DNA of 9,339 bases from NCBI GenBank assembly GCA_013298335.1, contig JAAFHI010000076.1, forward strand, positions 1 to 9,339. The letters are read 5' to 3'. Source of the DNA: Actinomycetota bacterium. GTDB taxonomy: Bacteria > Acidobacteriota > Blastocatellia > Chloracidobacteriales > Chloracidobacteriaceae. The notes beneath the pieces were generated by a model. That model was not told the DNA's origin. It saw only the letters and a program-made list of their open reading frames with translations, and did not search any database. Of the stretch, positions 1 to 5,925 are shown piece after piece; position 1 is the first letter of the stretch, and every line of letters starts with the position of its first letter. The translations under genes and the position numbers were made by a program.

Positions 1-1
1 C

Positions 2-532
2 TACGAACGCGGCGAAACTCCGGAAACGGAATATCTTTGGGATACACCGCTCCATTCGAGCATTTTCGTGGAGTCGAGGAAGGCCAGTCAGCAGGAAAAG
101 GGACGGGTCGCCCGTGAACAAAAGGTCTTCGACTACTGCTTCGGAAATCGCCCGGTCAACGAAACCCGGTATTCACACCACTTCGTTTTTCCGAATCTGA
201 CGGTTCTTTCCCAGCAGGGGATCACGTTTGCGGTTCAGGAGTTCCAGCCGCTCGGCGCGGAACGGACGCTCTTCCGGGCGCATCTTTTCCTGACGAAGCT
301 TCCGGATTTGCCGGAAACCAAGCGGCCAACCGTGGGATTCTTCGCGGCCAACGCGACGGACTTCCTTCGAACCGTCTTCAATGAGGACGTCCCGGTTTTC
401 GAAAACATCCAGAAAGGAACGCGCCAGCACTCCGCCGCCGGAATATTCAACACCGACGAAATCCGGGTTCAGGAATTCCACAAAGCCTATCTTTCGTTGA
501 TGGAGGTCACCACCACACCGCATGCCGACTGA
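2..532 (+). CDS. Rieske-type non-heme iron oxygenase, C-terminal part (5' truncated)
   Basis: The reading frame is open from base 2 to the TGA at 530-532, giving 176 visible residues. The start and the Rieske cluster domain lie upstream of the window. The GTG at 68 is only an internal valine codon. What is seen is the catalytic-domain end typical of ring-hydroxylating oxygenase alpha subunits: HHFVFPNL at visible residues 59-66, then a beta-rich stretch, then FNEDVPVFENIQKG (126-139). The last motif matches the family's E-D-x-x-x-x-E-x-x-Q-x-G signature, and its Asp (visible residue 129) would be the third ligand of the mononuclear iron. The complete oxygenase at 7031-8161 shares this arrangement (HVFPNL and AED), so they are probably distant paralogues. 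Known members hydroxylate or demethylate substrates with electrons from a reductase. The substrate here is unknown. The gene overlaps the next one by 11 bases, suggesting co-translation. Confidence 0.8.
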   Translation, partial: YERGETPETEYLWDTPLHSSIFVESRKASQQEKGRVAREQKVFDYCFGNRPVNETRYSHHFVFPNLTVLSQQGITFAVQEFQPLGAERTLFRAHLFLTKLPDLPETKRPTVGFFAANATDFLRTVFNEDVPVFENIQKGTRQHSAAGIFNTDEIRVQEFHKAYLSLMEVTTTPHAD

Positions 533-1520
533 AAGTGTGAAGGTCACCGCATCCGAATTTCCGATCGGCCTCTCCGTCGTTGTGCCTGTCTACAATAGCC
601 AGGGCTCACTGCCGCTCCTTGTGCAAAGACTCCATCCCGTTCTTGAGTCAATCGGCACCCCCTATGAACTGGTCCTCGTCAACGACGGAAGCCGGGATGA
701 AAGCTGGCGCGTCGTTCAGGAACTGGCACAGACGCATGCCTGGATTCGCGGATACTGCCTGATGCGGAATTTCGGACAGCACAACGCCCTTCTGTGCGGA
801 ATCCGTCAGGCCCGTTTTGCCACCTGCGTCACGATGGACGACGATCTCCAGAACCCGCCGGAGGAAATTCCGAATCTCCTGGCGGAGCTTCACAAGGGAT
901 TTGACCTTGTCTACGGAACGCCGGCGACGCGTCAGCACGGAACGATTCGCAACCTCCAGTCACTGGTCGCCAAACTGGTCTTCGAATATCTGCTGGGGGC
1001 CAAGGATTCGCGGAAAGGCAGTTCATTCCGGCTGTTCCGGACCCGGTTGAGAAAAGCCTTCATCCACTACACCGGATCGTTCGTTTCAATTGACGTCCTG
1101 CTGACCTGGGGGATGGCCAACTGGTCGTATGTCTCCGTCCGCCATGAACCGCGCAAAATCGGCGTCTCAAACCAGCGGCTCTGGAAACAAATGGTCCATA
1201 CCGTCAATATCATCACCACATTCAGCGTTCGTCCCTTGCAGTTCGCGAGTTTGATCGGATTCCTCTTTACCCTCTTCGGATTCGGCGTGCTCTTGTGGGT
1301 TTTAGGACGCTTTCTGATTCTTGGCTCAAGTTTTCCGGGGTTTCCCTTCATCGCCTCGGCCATTGCGATATTCTCGGGCGCCCAACTCTTTGCCCTCGGA
1401 ATCATTGGCGAATACCTTGCCCGAATGCACTTTCGCCTGCTTGAACGGCCCGCCTATGTGGTGAGCGAGGAGTTTTCGATGGAACATTCATCCCACCCGC
1501 CGGAGGTGGATTCCCAATGA
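522..1520 (+). CDS. ArnC/GtrB-like polyprenyl-phosphate glycosyltransferase (GT2)
   Basis: This 332-residue protein has a family 2 glycosyltransferase domain (about residues 17-235) followed by two membrane helices (about 238-265 and 274-297). Visible motifs are VVVPVYN (19-25), NDGSRDES (54-61), NFGQHNALLCG (83-93) and MDDDLQNPPEEIP (105-117). The last contains the DDD metal and nucleotide-sugar site and is close to the E. coli ArnC sequence. The GIIGEYLARM helix end (293-302) is also typical. Relatives transfer a sugar, for ArnC an N-formylated 4-amino sugar, from a nucleotide donor to undecaprenyl phosphate at the inner face of the membrane. The sugar here is not determined by sequence, though the neighbouring N-acyltransferase makes an amino sugar plausible. 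The start overlaps the previous gene. A GGAGGT at 502-507 lies 14 bases before the ATG, which is a long spacing. The end overlaps the next gene by ATGA. Confidence 0.9.
   Translation: MPTESVKVTASEFPIGLSVVVPVYNSQGSLPLLVQRLHPVLESIGTPYELVLVNDGSRDESWRVVQELAQTHAWIRGYCLMRNFGQHNALLCGIRQARFATCVTMDDDLQNPPEEIPNLLAELHKGFDLVYGTPATRQHGTIRNLQSLVAKLVFEYLLGAKDSRKGSSFRLFRTRLRKAFIHYTGSFVSIDVLLTWGMANWSYVSVRHEPRKIGVSNQRLWKQMVHTVNIITTFSVRPLQFASLIGFLFTLFGFGVLLWVLGRFLILGSSFPGFPFIASAIAIFSGAQLFALGIIGEYLARMHFRLLERPAYVVSEEFSMEHSSHPPEVDSQ
1502..1507 (+). promoter_or_regulatory. Ribosome binding site for the GNAT gene
   Basis: GGAGGT lies inside the end of the glycosyltransferase gene, 9 bases before the ATG at 1517. 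That ATG overlaps the preceding stop codon as ATGA. A near-consensus site at ideal spacing fixes the start and points to translational coupling. Confidence 0.75.
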
Positions 1521-2320
1521 ACGCGTTTCAGTTATCCTTTCAACCTTTTCCGAATCCCGACGGCCCGCTGCACGTAGCCGAGACGACCTGGGACAGTGCC
1601 CATTTCGGGTTTCCCTTTCATGAAGTGCGGTGGGGAAAGGCAACGGCGGCGGAACTGGCGGAGCATCTGCCGGGGGCGCTCGCGCGCATCGACCGGGACG
1701 GGGAACGAAATCTGACGGTTGCTCGGGTTGCGCCGCATGACATCGCCCACATCATCGCGCTCGCCCAAAACGGGTTCTACCCGGTCGAGACCCTGCTTGA
1801 GGTATACCTCAGTCTGTCGCACTTCAAACCCTTTCAGGTCTCACCGCCCGAGGACTTCCGGCTGCGGACGGTCGCGCCATCCGACATCCCCGAACTGATC
1901 GTCATTGCCCGCGAAGCCTTCCATACGGACCGCTTCCACCTCGACCCGAACATACCGTCCGACCTCGCCACGCTTCGCTATGAGCAGTGGATCGAGCGTG
2001 GGTGCCGGACGCCGGGAGATTTCGTCTGGGTCTACGAAAACACCGCTGCAAACGACATCGCGGGGTTTTGCCATTTCCGTGACATCGGATCGGGGATTGT
2101 CGACCTCAATCTCATCGCCGTCCGCCACCGGTACCGGGGGACAGGTCTGGGAACGCTGATGGACAATCTGTCCTTTCTCGAATGCAGGAAACTCGGATTC
2201 CGAACCGTCATTGGGAGAAAATCCATCAACAATCCGGACGTGATCGTCACGCCACGCCGGGGCCCCAGTTTCCGGTATCGAAATCCACGCATGACCTTTC
2301 ACCGCTTTCATTCCGCCTGA
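1517..2320 (+). CDS. WecD-like GNAT N-acyltransferase
   Basis: This 267-residue protein has two halves. The N-terminal part has TTWDSAHFGFPFHEV (23-37) and NGFYPVETLLEVYL (85-98), as in WecD-type sugar acetyltransferases. The C-terminal part is a GNAT domain: FRLRTVAPSDIPELI (114-128), then the acyl-CoA pyrophosphate loop RHRYRGTGLG (203-212) and a SINNP segment (236-240). WecD acetylates the 4-amino group of dTDP-fucosamine using acetyl-CoA. Here the neighbouring carrier protein and ketoacyl synthase suggest the donor could be a longer or hydroxylated acyl group, which is inference. One oddity is that the usual NLYxxLGF segment after the Asn pair reads VTPRRGPSF (244-252), so the Tyr often used as general acid in GNAT enzymes is not at its expected place. 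The downstream match FRYRNPRMTFHRF (252-264) argues against a frameshift. It overlaps the glycosyltransferase gene by four bases. Confidence 0.8.
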   Translation: MNAFQLSFQPFPNPDGPLHVAETTWDSAHFGFPFHEVRWGKATAAELAEHLPGALARIDRDGERNLTVARVAPHDIAHIIALAQNGFYPVETLLEVYLSLSHFKPFQVSPPEDFRLRTVAPSDIPELIVIAREAFHTDRFHLDPNIPSDLATLRYEQWIERGCRTPGDFVWVYENTAANDIAGFCHFRDIGSGIVDLNLIAVRHRYRGTGLGTLMDNLSFLECRKLGFRTVIGRKSINNPDVIVTPRRGPSFRYRNPRMTFHRFHSA

Positions 2321-2351
2321 CACAATCGAACAGGTCCTTCCCGATTGTGTT
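2319..2351 (+). repeat. Inverted repeat / hairpin between the GNAT and carrier-protein genes
   Basis: ACACAATCG (2320-2328) pairs perfectly with CGATTGTGT (2342-2350), with a further G-T pair possible outside, around a 13-base loop. It begins at the stop codon of the GNAT gene and lies in the longest gap of the window. No run of T follows (TTTC then A-rich sequence), so it is not a textbook intrinsic terminator. It could be a weak attenuator, an RNA processing or stability element before the carrier-protein gene, or a protein-binding palindrome. Confidence 0.6.
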
Positions 2352-2367
2352 TCAAACCACTTCCACC

Positions 2368-2373
2368 AAGGAG
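2368..2373 (+). promoter_or_regulatory. Ribosome binding site for the GTG-started carrier-protein gene
   Basis: AAGGAG ends 8 bases before the GTG at 2382. No ATG lies in frame in a suitable position, so this site supports GTG as the real start of the carrier protein. Confidence 0.75.
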
Positions 2374-2381
2374 CCACCACT

Positions 2382-2615
2382 GTGAATCGAGCAGAATTTC
2401 TCAATTTCTTCGCCGAGCTTATTGAAGCCGAGCCCGACACACTGACCGGCGCGGAATCCTTCCGCGAATTGTCCGGATGGAGTTCCCTCGTCGCCATCGA
2501 GTTCATTGCCATGGCCGACGAACAACTGGACTTCGTCGTCTCCCCGACCCGTCTCGCCGAAAGCCGGACCATCGACGACCTGATCGCCATGCTGGGTGAC
2601 CACATCTCCGATTAG
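2382..2615 (+). CDS. Acyl carrier protein
   Basis: This is a 77-residue acidic protein of normal length for a free-standing carrier protein, starting at GTG with a good AAGGAG site upstream. The phosphopantetheine attachment region is GWSSLVAIEFIAMADEQL (32-49). Ser35 is the predicted attachment residue, and Ser34 replaces the Asp of the common DSL motif. The following helix contains the acidic D46-E47 pair, and the RTIDDLIAML tail (62-71) matches the last helix of the fold. It should carry acyl intermediates as thioesters on a 4'-phosphopantetheine arm after modification by a holo-ACP synthase, which is not seen in this window. Its place directly before a FabG-like reductase, in an operon with two ketoacyl synthase III genes, suggests a dedicated carrier for this pathway rather than the housekeeping AcpP. 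That role is inference. Confidence 0.88.
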   Translation: MNRAEFLNFFAELIEAEPDTLTGAESFRELSGWSSLVAIEFIAMADEQLDFVVSPTRLAESRTIDDLIAMLGDHISD

Positions 2616-2626
2616 GCAACCACGCC

Positions 2627-3385
2627 ATGCTCAACCCACTCGATCACACGGGAAAAACCATTCTTGTAACAGGTGCGTCAGGCGGCATCGGAAGCCAGGT
2701 CTGCCTGTCTTTGAGCCGCCTCGGTGCCCGTGTCATCCTGGTCGGACGACGGACGGACACGCTTGAGGAAACCTTGAAAACCCTGGATGGAACCGGGCAT
2801 GTGATTCGCGGGTTCGACCTTCTGGAGGCGGAACGGATTCAGGGCTGGCTCCGGGAAACCGCGACCACCACCGGTCCGCTGGACGGTCTCGTCCATTGCG
2901 CCGGACGGCAACTGACCCAGGCGCTGCGCTTCCTTCGTCCGGACGACGTCAACGATTTTCTCAGTCTGGACATCCGGACCGGGCTCTGCCTTGCCAAAGG
3001 GCTTCGGCAAAACGGCGTCCACGCCACAACCTCGAGCCTCGTCTTTCTTTCCTCGGTCATGGGTCTGGTCGGTCATCCGGGGAAAGGACTGTACTCCGCC
3101 GCCAAAGGCGCCCTGATTGCCATGACCCGGTCACTGGCGCTCGAACTCGCCCCCGAGGGAATCCGGGTCAATGTGGTTGCAGGCGGCTATGCCCCCACCG
3201 ACACCACCCGGAGAATGGAAAATGCCCAGACGCCGGAACAACTGGCAACGCTCACCGAACGGCATCCGCTGGGCATCGGGTCGCCGCGGGATATCGCCAA
3301 CGCCGTCGCATTCCTCACCGGCGACACCGGTCGATGGATCACCGGAACGACGGTCACGGTCGATGGCGGCTATACCGCACAATGA
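2627..3385 (+). CDS. FabG-like short-chain dehydrogenase/reductase (first copy)
   Basis: This 252-residue classical SDR has the cofactor loop TGASGGIG (15-22), VGRR after the second strand (39-42, basic residues that favour NADPH), HCAG (90-93), Ser143, and YSAAK with Tyr156 and Lys160. The C-terminus TGRWITGTTVTVDGG (234-248) is typical of FabG-type enzymes. The likely role is reducing a 3-oxoacyl thioester on the carrier protein encoded 11 bases upstream to the 3-hydroxyacyl form. Two conserved positions depart from the family: the tetrad Asn is Asp115 (SLDIRTG), and the usual VAPG after VN is VAGG (184-187). The second SDR at 8178-8936 keeps Asn115. The two proteins align end to end without gaps at about half identity by hand count. 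Activity may therefore be altered or the substrate different. The ATG at 2627 has no clear Shine-Dalgarno site, so coupling to the carrier-protein gene is likely. Confidence 0.87.
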   Translation: MLNPLDHTGKTILVTGASGGIGSQVCLSLSRLGARVILVGRRTDTLEETLKTLDGTGHVIRGFDLLEAERIQGWLRETATTTGPLDGLVHCAGRQLTQALRFLRPDDVNDFLSLDIRTGLCLAKGLRQNGVHATTSSLVFLSSVMGLVGHPGKGLYSAAKGALIAMTRSLALELAPEGIRVNVVAGGYAPTDTTRRMENAQTPEQLATLTERHPLGIGSPRDIANAVAFLTGDTGRWITGTTVTVDGGYTAQ

Positions 3386-3386
3386 A

Positions 3387-3391
3387 AAAGG
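3387..3391 (+). promoter_or_regulatory. Ribosome binding site deciding the start of the first FkbM gene
   Basis: AAAGG ends 9 bases before the ATG at 3401 but only 3 bases before the in-frame GTG at 3395. The spacing favours the ATG. Confidence 0.6.
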
Positions 3392-3400
3392 TATGTGAAC

Positions 3401-4651
3401 ATGACGCATAACTGGTCTCGGGAACTTGATCAAGTCCTTACCGAAACGGCTATGGCCGGCACGGCCCGGGAGCAATCCCGCTTTGACGAACTCGCCGGCG
3501 GACGGCCCGCCGTCATCTACGGTGCCGGCATCTTCGGACGTCCGATCGCCCGTCACCTGTGCGCCAACGGGGGTGACGTCCTGTGTTTTGCGGTCGACAT
3601 GCCATCCGAGGCCTGGGGCACGACCATCGAGGGCATTCCCGTGGTCTCGGTCGAAGAAGCCATCTCGCGACATTCCGGCGAGGCCGTCTTCATTCCGACG
3701 TTCTTCCATGCCTATGGCCCGCGCTTCAGCGAAATCGAAGCCAGGTTCAGATCGCGTGGTTGCACCCATGTTGCCTCGTTCCTTCACTATGCGTGGAAAT
3801 ACCCGGACGTCTTCCTCAATTACTATTTCGTGGACCTGCCGAGCCGCCTGAACCGGAGCGCCGACGCCATCCGGCGCTGCCTCGACCTGTGGGCGGACGA
3901 GGAATCCCGCGAGGAATACCTTCGCCAAATCCGGTACCGGGCGAATCCCGACCGGGAAGGTTTTCCCGACCCGGTCGTTTCGCCAGTGGATTATTTCCCG
4001 ACGGACCTGTTCTCCCTGACGGATGCGGACCACATTGTCGATTGCGGCGGATTCACGGGAGACACCGTCACCGAGTTCATCACCCTCCGCGGCGCAGGCT
4101 TCGGTCAGCTCACCGTTTTCGAGGCCGACGCCTCCAACTTCGAGAAACTGACCGCCACCGTGCGGAAACTGCCTCCCGAATGTTCGTCAAAAATTGTCCG
4201 GTGCAATCAGGCGGTCGGCGCGGCGCCGGGATTCGTGGAATTCGTCAATGCCGGGTACGACGCCTCCTCCGTGATCGGCACGCGGAATCTTTCCGCCGAA
4301 GTCGATCCGAAACGGGCCGCGGCCTCCGCCGCAACCGTGACGCGGGTCGAGTGCGTGACGCTTGACGCCGCCGTCGGGAACCCGCCGCCCACGCTCATCA
4401 AGATGGATATCGAAGGGGCCGAACTCGACGCGCTCGCAGGTTGCCGGAATCTCATCGCGGACAGGGCGCCGATTCTGGCCATTTCGGTCTATCACACGCA
4501 GAGCCACCTCTGGGAAATCCCGTTGTTCGTCGCGGACCTGCGCCCCGATTACCGTTTCCATCTTCGTCGATACAGCGAGCACCCGTGGGACACCGTGATG
4601 TTCGCCGTTCCGCCGTCCAACTCCCCTTCAAGCCGAGGTACCCGGTCATGA
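3401..4651 (+). CDS. FkbM-family SAM-dependent methyltransferase (first of tandem pair)
   Basis: Using the ATG at 3401, the protein has 416 residues. An N-terminal nucleotide-binding-like segment contains YGAGIFGRPIARHL (40-53), and a helical middle part has SFLHYAWKYP (126-135). The C-terminal FkbM methyltransferase fold follows, with the SAM-binding loop VDCGGFTGDT (213-222), the acidic strand end VFEAD (239-243), and KMDIEGAELDAL (334-345). The signature QSHLWEIPL (367-375) and WDTVMFAVP (396-404) close the domain. FkbM enzymes usually O-methylate hydroxyl groups of natural products or sugars, and many sit in surface-glycan clusters. The target here is unknown. The added N-terminal region of about 200 residues makes the protein longer than a minimal FkbM domain and is shared with the next gene. 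The stop overlaps the next start as ATGA. Confidence 0.85.
   Translation: MTHNWSRELDQVLTETAMAGTAREQSRFDELAGGRPAVIYGAGIFGRPIARHLCANGGDVLCFAVDMPSEAWGTTIEGIPVVSVEEAISRHSGEAVFIPTFFHAYGPRFSEIEARFRSRGCTHVASFLHYAWKYPDVFLNYYFVDLPSRLNRSADAIRRCLDLWADEESREEYLRQIRYRANPDREGFPDPVVSPVDYFPTDLFSLTDADHIVDCGGFTGDTVTEFITLRGAGFGQLTVFEADASNFEKLTATVRKLPPECSSKIVRCNQAVGAAPGFVEFVNAGYDASSVIGTRNLSAEVDPKRAAASAATVTRVECVTLDAAVGNPPPTLIKMDIEGAELDALAGCRNLIADRAPILAISVYHTQSHLWEIPLFVADLRPDYRFHLRRYSEHPWDTVMFAVPPSNSPSSRGTRS
4634..4637 (+). promoter_or_regulatory. Ribosome binding site for the second FkbM gene
   Basis: GAGG ends 10 bases before the ATG at 4648. Together with the ATGA overlap and the match of the resulting N-terminus to the first paralogue, it places the start at 4648 rather than at the ATG at 4441, which opens the same frame upstream. 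Confidence 0.6.
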
Positions 4652-5892
4652 ATTCTCCGACGCTTCGCCTCGCCGAAATCCTTGAAGAGCGCCTGGCCGA
4701 CGTTCTGGAGCGCGAACGGACCGCTTTTGACCGGCTGGCCGACGGGAAACCCGTCGTCCTCCTCGGCAAAGGCCATTTCGGTCGCAAAATGGCTCGCCAC
4801 CTGATCGATGCCGGGACGCCGCCCCTGTGTTTTGCCGTTGATTTTCCGGAATCGGAGTTCGGCGGGAACTGGGAGGGAGTCCCGATTCTTTCCACCGCCG
4901 ACGCGGTGGCGCGGTATGCCGGCAGCGCGGTTTTCGTGGTCACCTACTATACCCCGGTCGGCGGCAGGTACGATGTCGCCAAAGCCCGCCTCACCGCGCT
5001 CGGATGCACCAGCATCGCGTCATTCGTCCACTATGCCTGGAAATATCCGGACCGGTTCTTCAGCTATTACTTTCTGGACGCCCCCCATTTCCTCTATGAA
5101 CAGGCCGGAGATGTGGCGGCCTGCCTGGCGCTGTGGGCGGATGAAGCCTCGGCCCGCGAATACGTCGCCCAGATCGGCTGGCGCGGACGGTTCGAATTCG
5201 ATGGGCTCGATTTTCCGAATACCCCGGCGGTCAATTACTTCCCGCCCGATATCGTTTCCCTCATCGAGTCGGAAGTCATCATCGACTGCGGCGGATATGA
5301 CGGAGATACGGTGCGCGATCTGGTCGCCGTCGCCGGGGATCGTTTCGGAAAGATGATCGTCTTCGAGGCCGATCAGCAGAACTTCGGACGCCTGAAACAC
5401 TTCGTCGAGACCCACAGCGCGCCGACCGTTGCCGCCAGAGTCGAACTGCATGAAGCCGCCGTCGGACGGGAAAGCGGTACCGCCCGTTTCATCAATGCCG
5501 GCTATGACGGTTCGTCGCTCGCCGAAACCCGCAGCGTCAGTCCGGATCTCGACATGAAGGACGAACTGGGCGGCGCGGCGGCATCGGTCGTCGAAGTGCC
5601 CTGCGTAGCGCTCGATGACGCGCTCGCGAATGAACAGCCGACCTTCATCAAGATGGATATCGAAGGCGCCGAACTCGACGCACTGGAAGGCTCGAGGCTG
5701 ACGATTGCCCGCCACCGACCGATTCTGGCCATTTCCGCCTACCACAAGCAAAGTCATCTCTGGGAAATCCCGTTGCGCATCGCCGGGATGACGGAGAACT
5801 ATTCTTTTTTCCTTCGCCGGTACAATGAATCCTTATGGGATACAGTCGTGTATGCCGTCCCGCAGGAACGCCTGCCTCTCCCGAAGGCATAA
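4648..5892 (+). CDS. FkbM-family SAM-dependent methyltransferase (second of tandem pair)
   Basis: This 414-residue paralogue of the preceding gene is collinear with it over its whole length. Visible landmarks are LLGKGHFGRKMARHL (38-52), SFVHYAWKYP (125-134), the SAM loop IDCGGYDGDT (212-221), VFEAD (238-242), KMDIEGAELDALEG (335-348), QSHLWEIPL (368-376) and WDTVVYAVP (397-405). Over the last 74 shared residues about two thirds are identical by hand count. The middle and N-terminal parts are more diverged, so the two enzymes probably methylate different positions or related substrates. The open frame extends up to the ATG at 4441, but that part is a shadow of the first methyltransferase. The start at 4648 has a GAGG site and overlaps the previous stop by ATGA. 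The 33-base gap to the ketoacyl synthase gene holds no visible signal. Confidence 0.87.
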   Translation: MNSPTLRLAEILEERLADVLERERTAFDRLADGKPVVLLGKGHFGRKMARHLIDAGTPPLCFAVDFPESEFGGNWEGVPILSTADAVARYAGSAVFVVTYYTPVGGRYDVAKARLTALGCTSIASFVHYAWKYPDRFFSYYFLDAPHFLYEQAGDVAACLALWADEASAREYVAQIGWRGRFEFDGLDFPNTPAVNYFPPDIVSLIESEVIIDCGGYDGDTVRDLVAVAGDRFGKMIVFEADQQNFGRLKHFVETHSAPTVAARVELHEAAVGRESGTARFINAGYDGSSLAETRSVSPDLDMKDELGGAAASVVEVPCVALDDALANEQPTFIKMDIEGAELDALEGSRLTIARHRPILAISAYHKQSHLWEIPLRIAGMTENYSFFLRRYNESLWDTVVYAVPQERLPLPKA

Positions 5893-5925
5893 CCGCTTCA
5901 ATTCGAGCGCCCATCGAGAAACGCC

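Noticed and set aside
68..532. Complete small gene starting at the GTG at 68
   Set aside because: The frame is open to the left edge of the window and the visible protein is only the end of a Rieske oxygenase catalytic domain, so this is a truncated gene, not a small one.
2209..2320. Possible frameshift at the end of the GNAT gene
   Set aside because: The NLYxxLGF motif looks broken, but the in-frame sequence after it (FRYRNPRMTFHRF) fits the normal end of such proteins, and neither other frame restores the motif.
2319..2351. Intrinsic transcription terminator
   Set aside because: The stem is good, but the loop is 13 bases, the stem is not GC-rich, and no T tract follows. The downstream genes have no visible promoter of their own, so full termination here would leave them silent.
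3131..4033. Long open frame on the minus strand (300 codons)
   Set aside because: It lies opposite the first SDR and the first FkbM gene, both of which have clear family motifs. Its translation shows no recognisable motif and is rich in Arg, Gly and Asp as expected for a shadow in GC-rich DNA.
4441..4647. Upstream extension of the second FkbM gene to the ATG at 4441
   Set aside because: The extra 69 residues are a shadow of the first FkbM gene. The ATG at 4648 has a ribosome binding site, an ATGA overlap and an N-terminus matching the paralogue.
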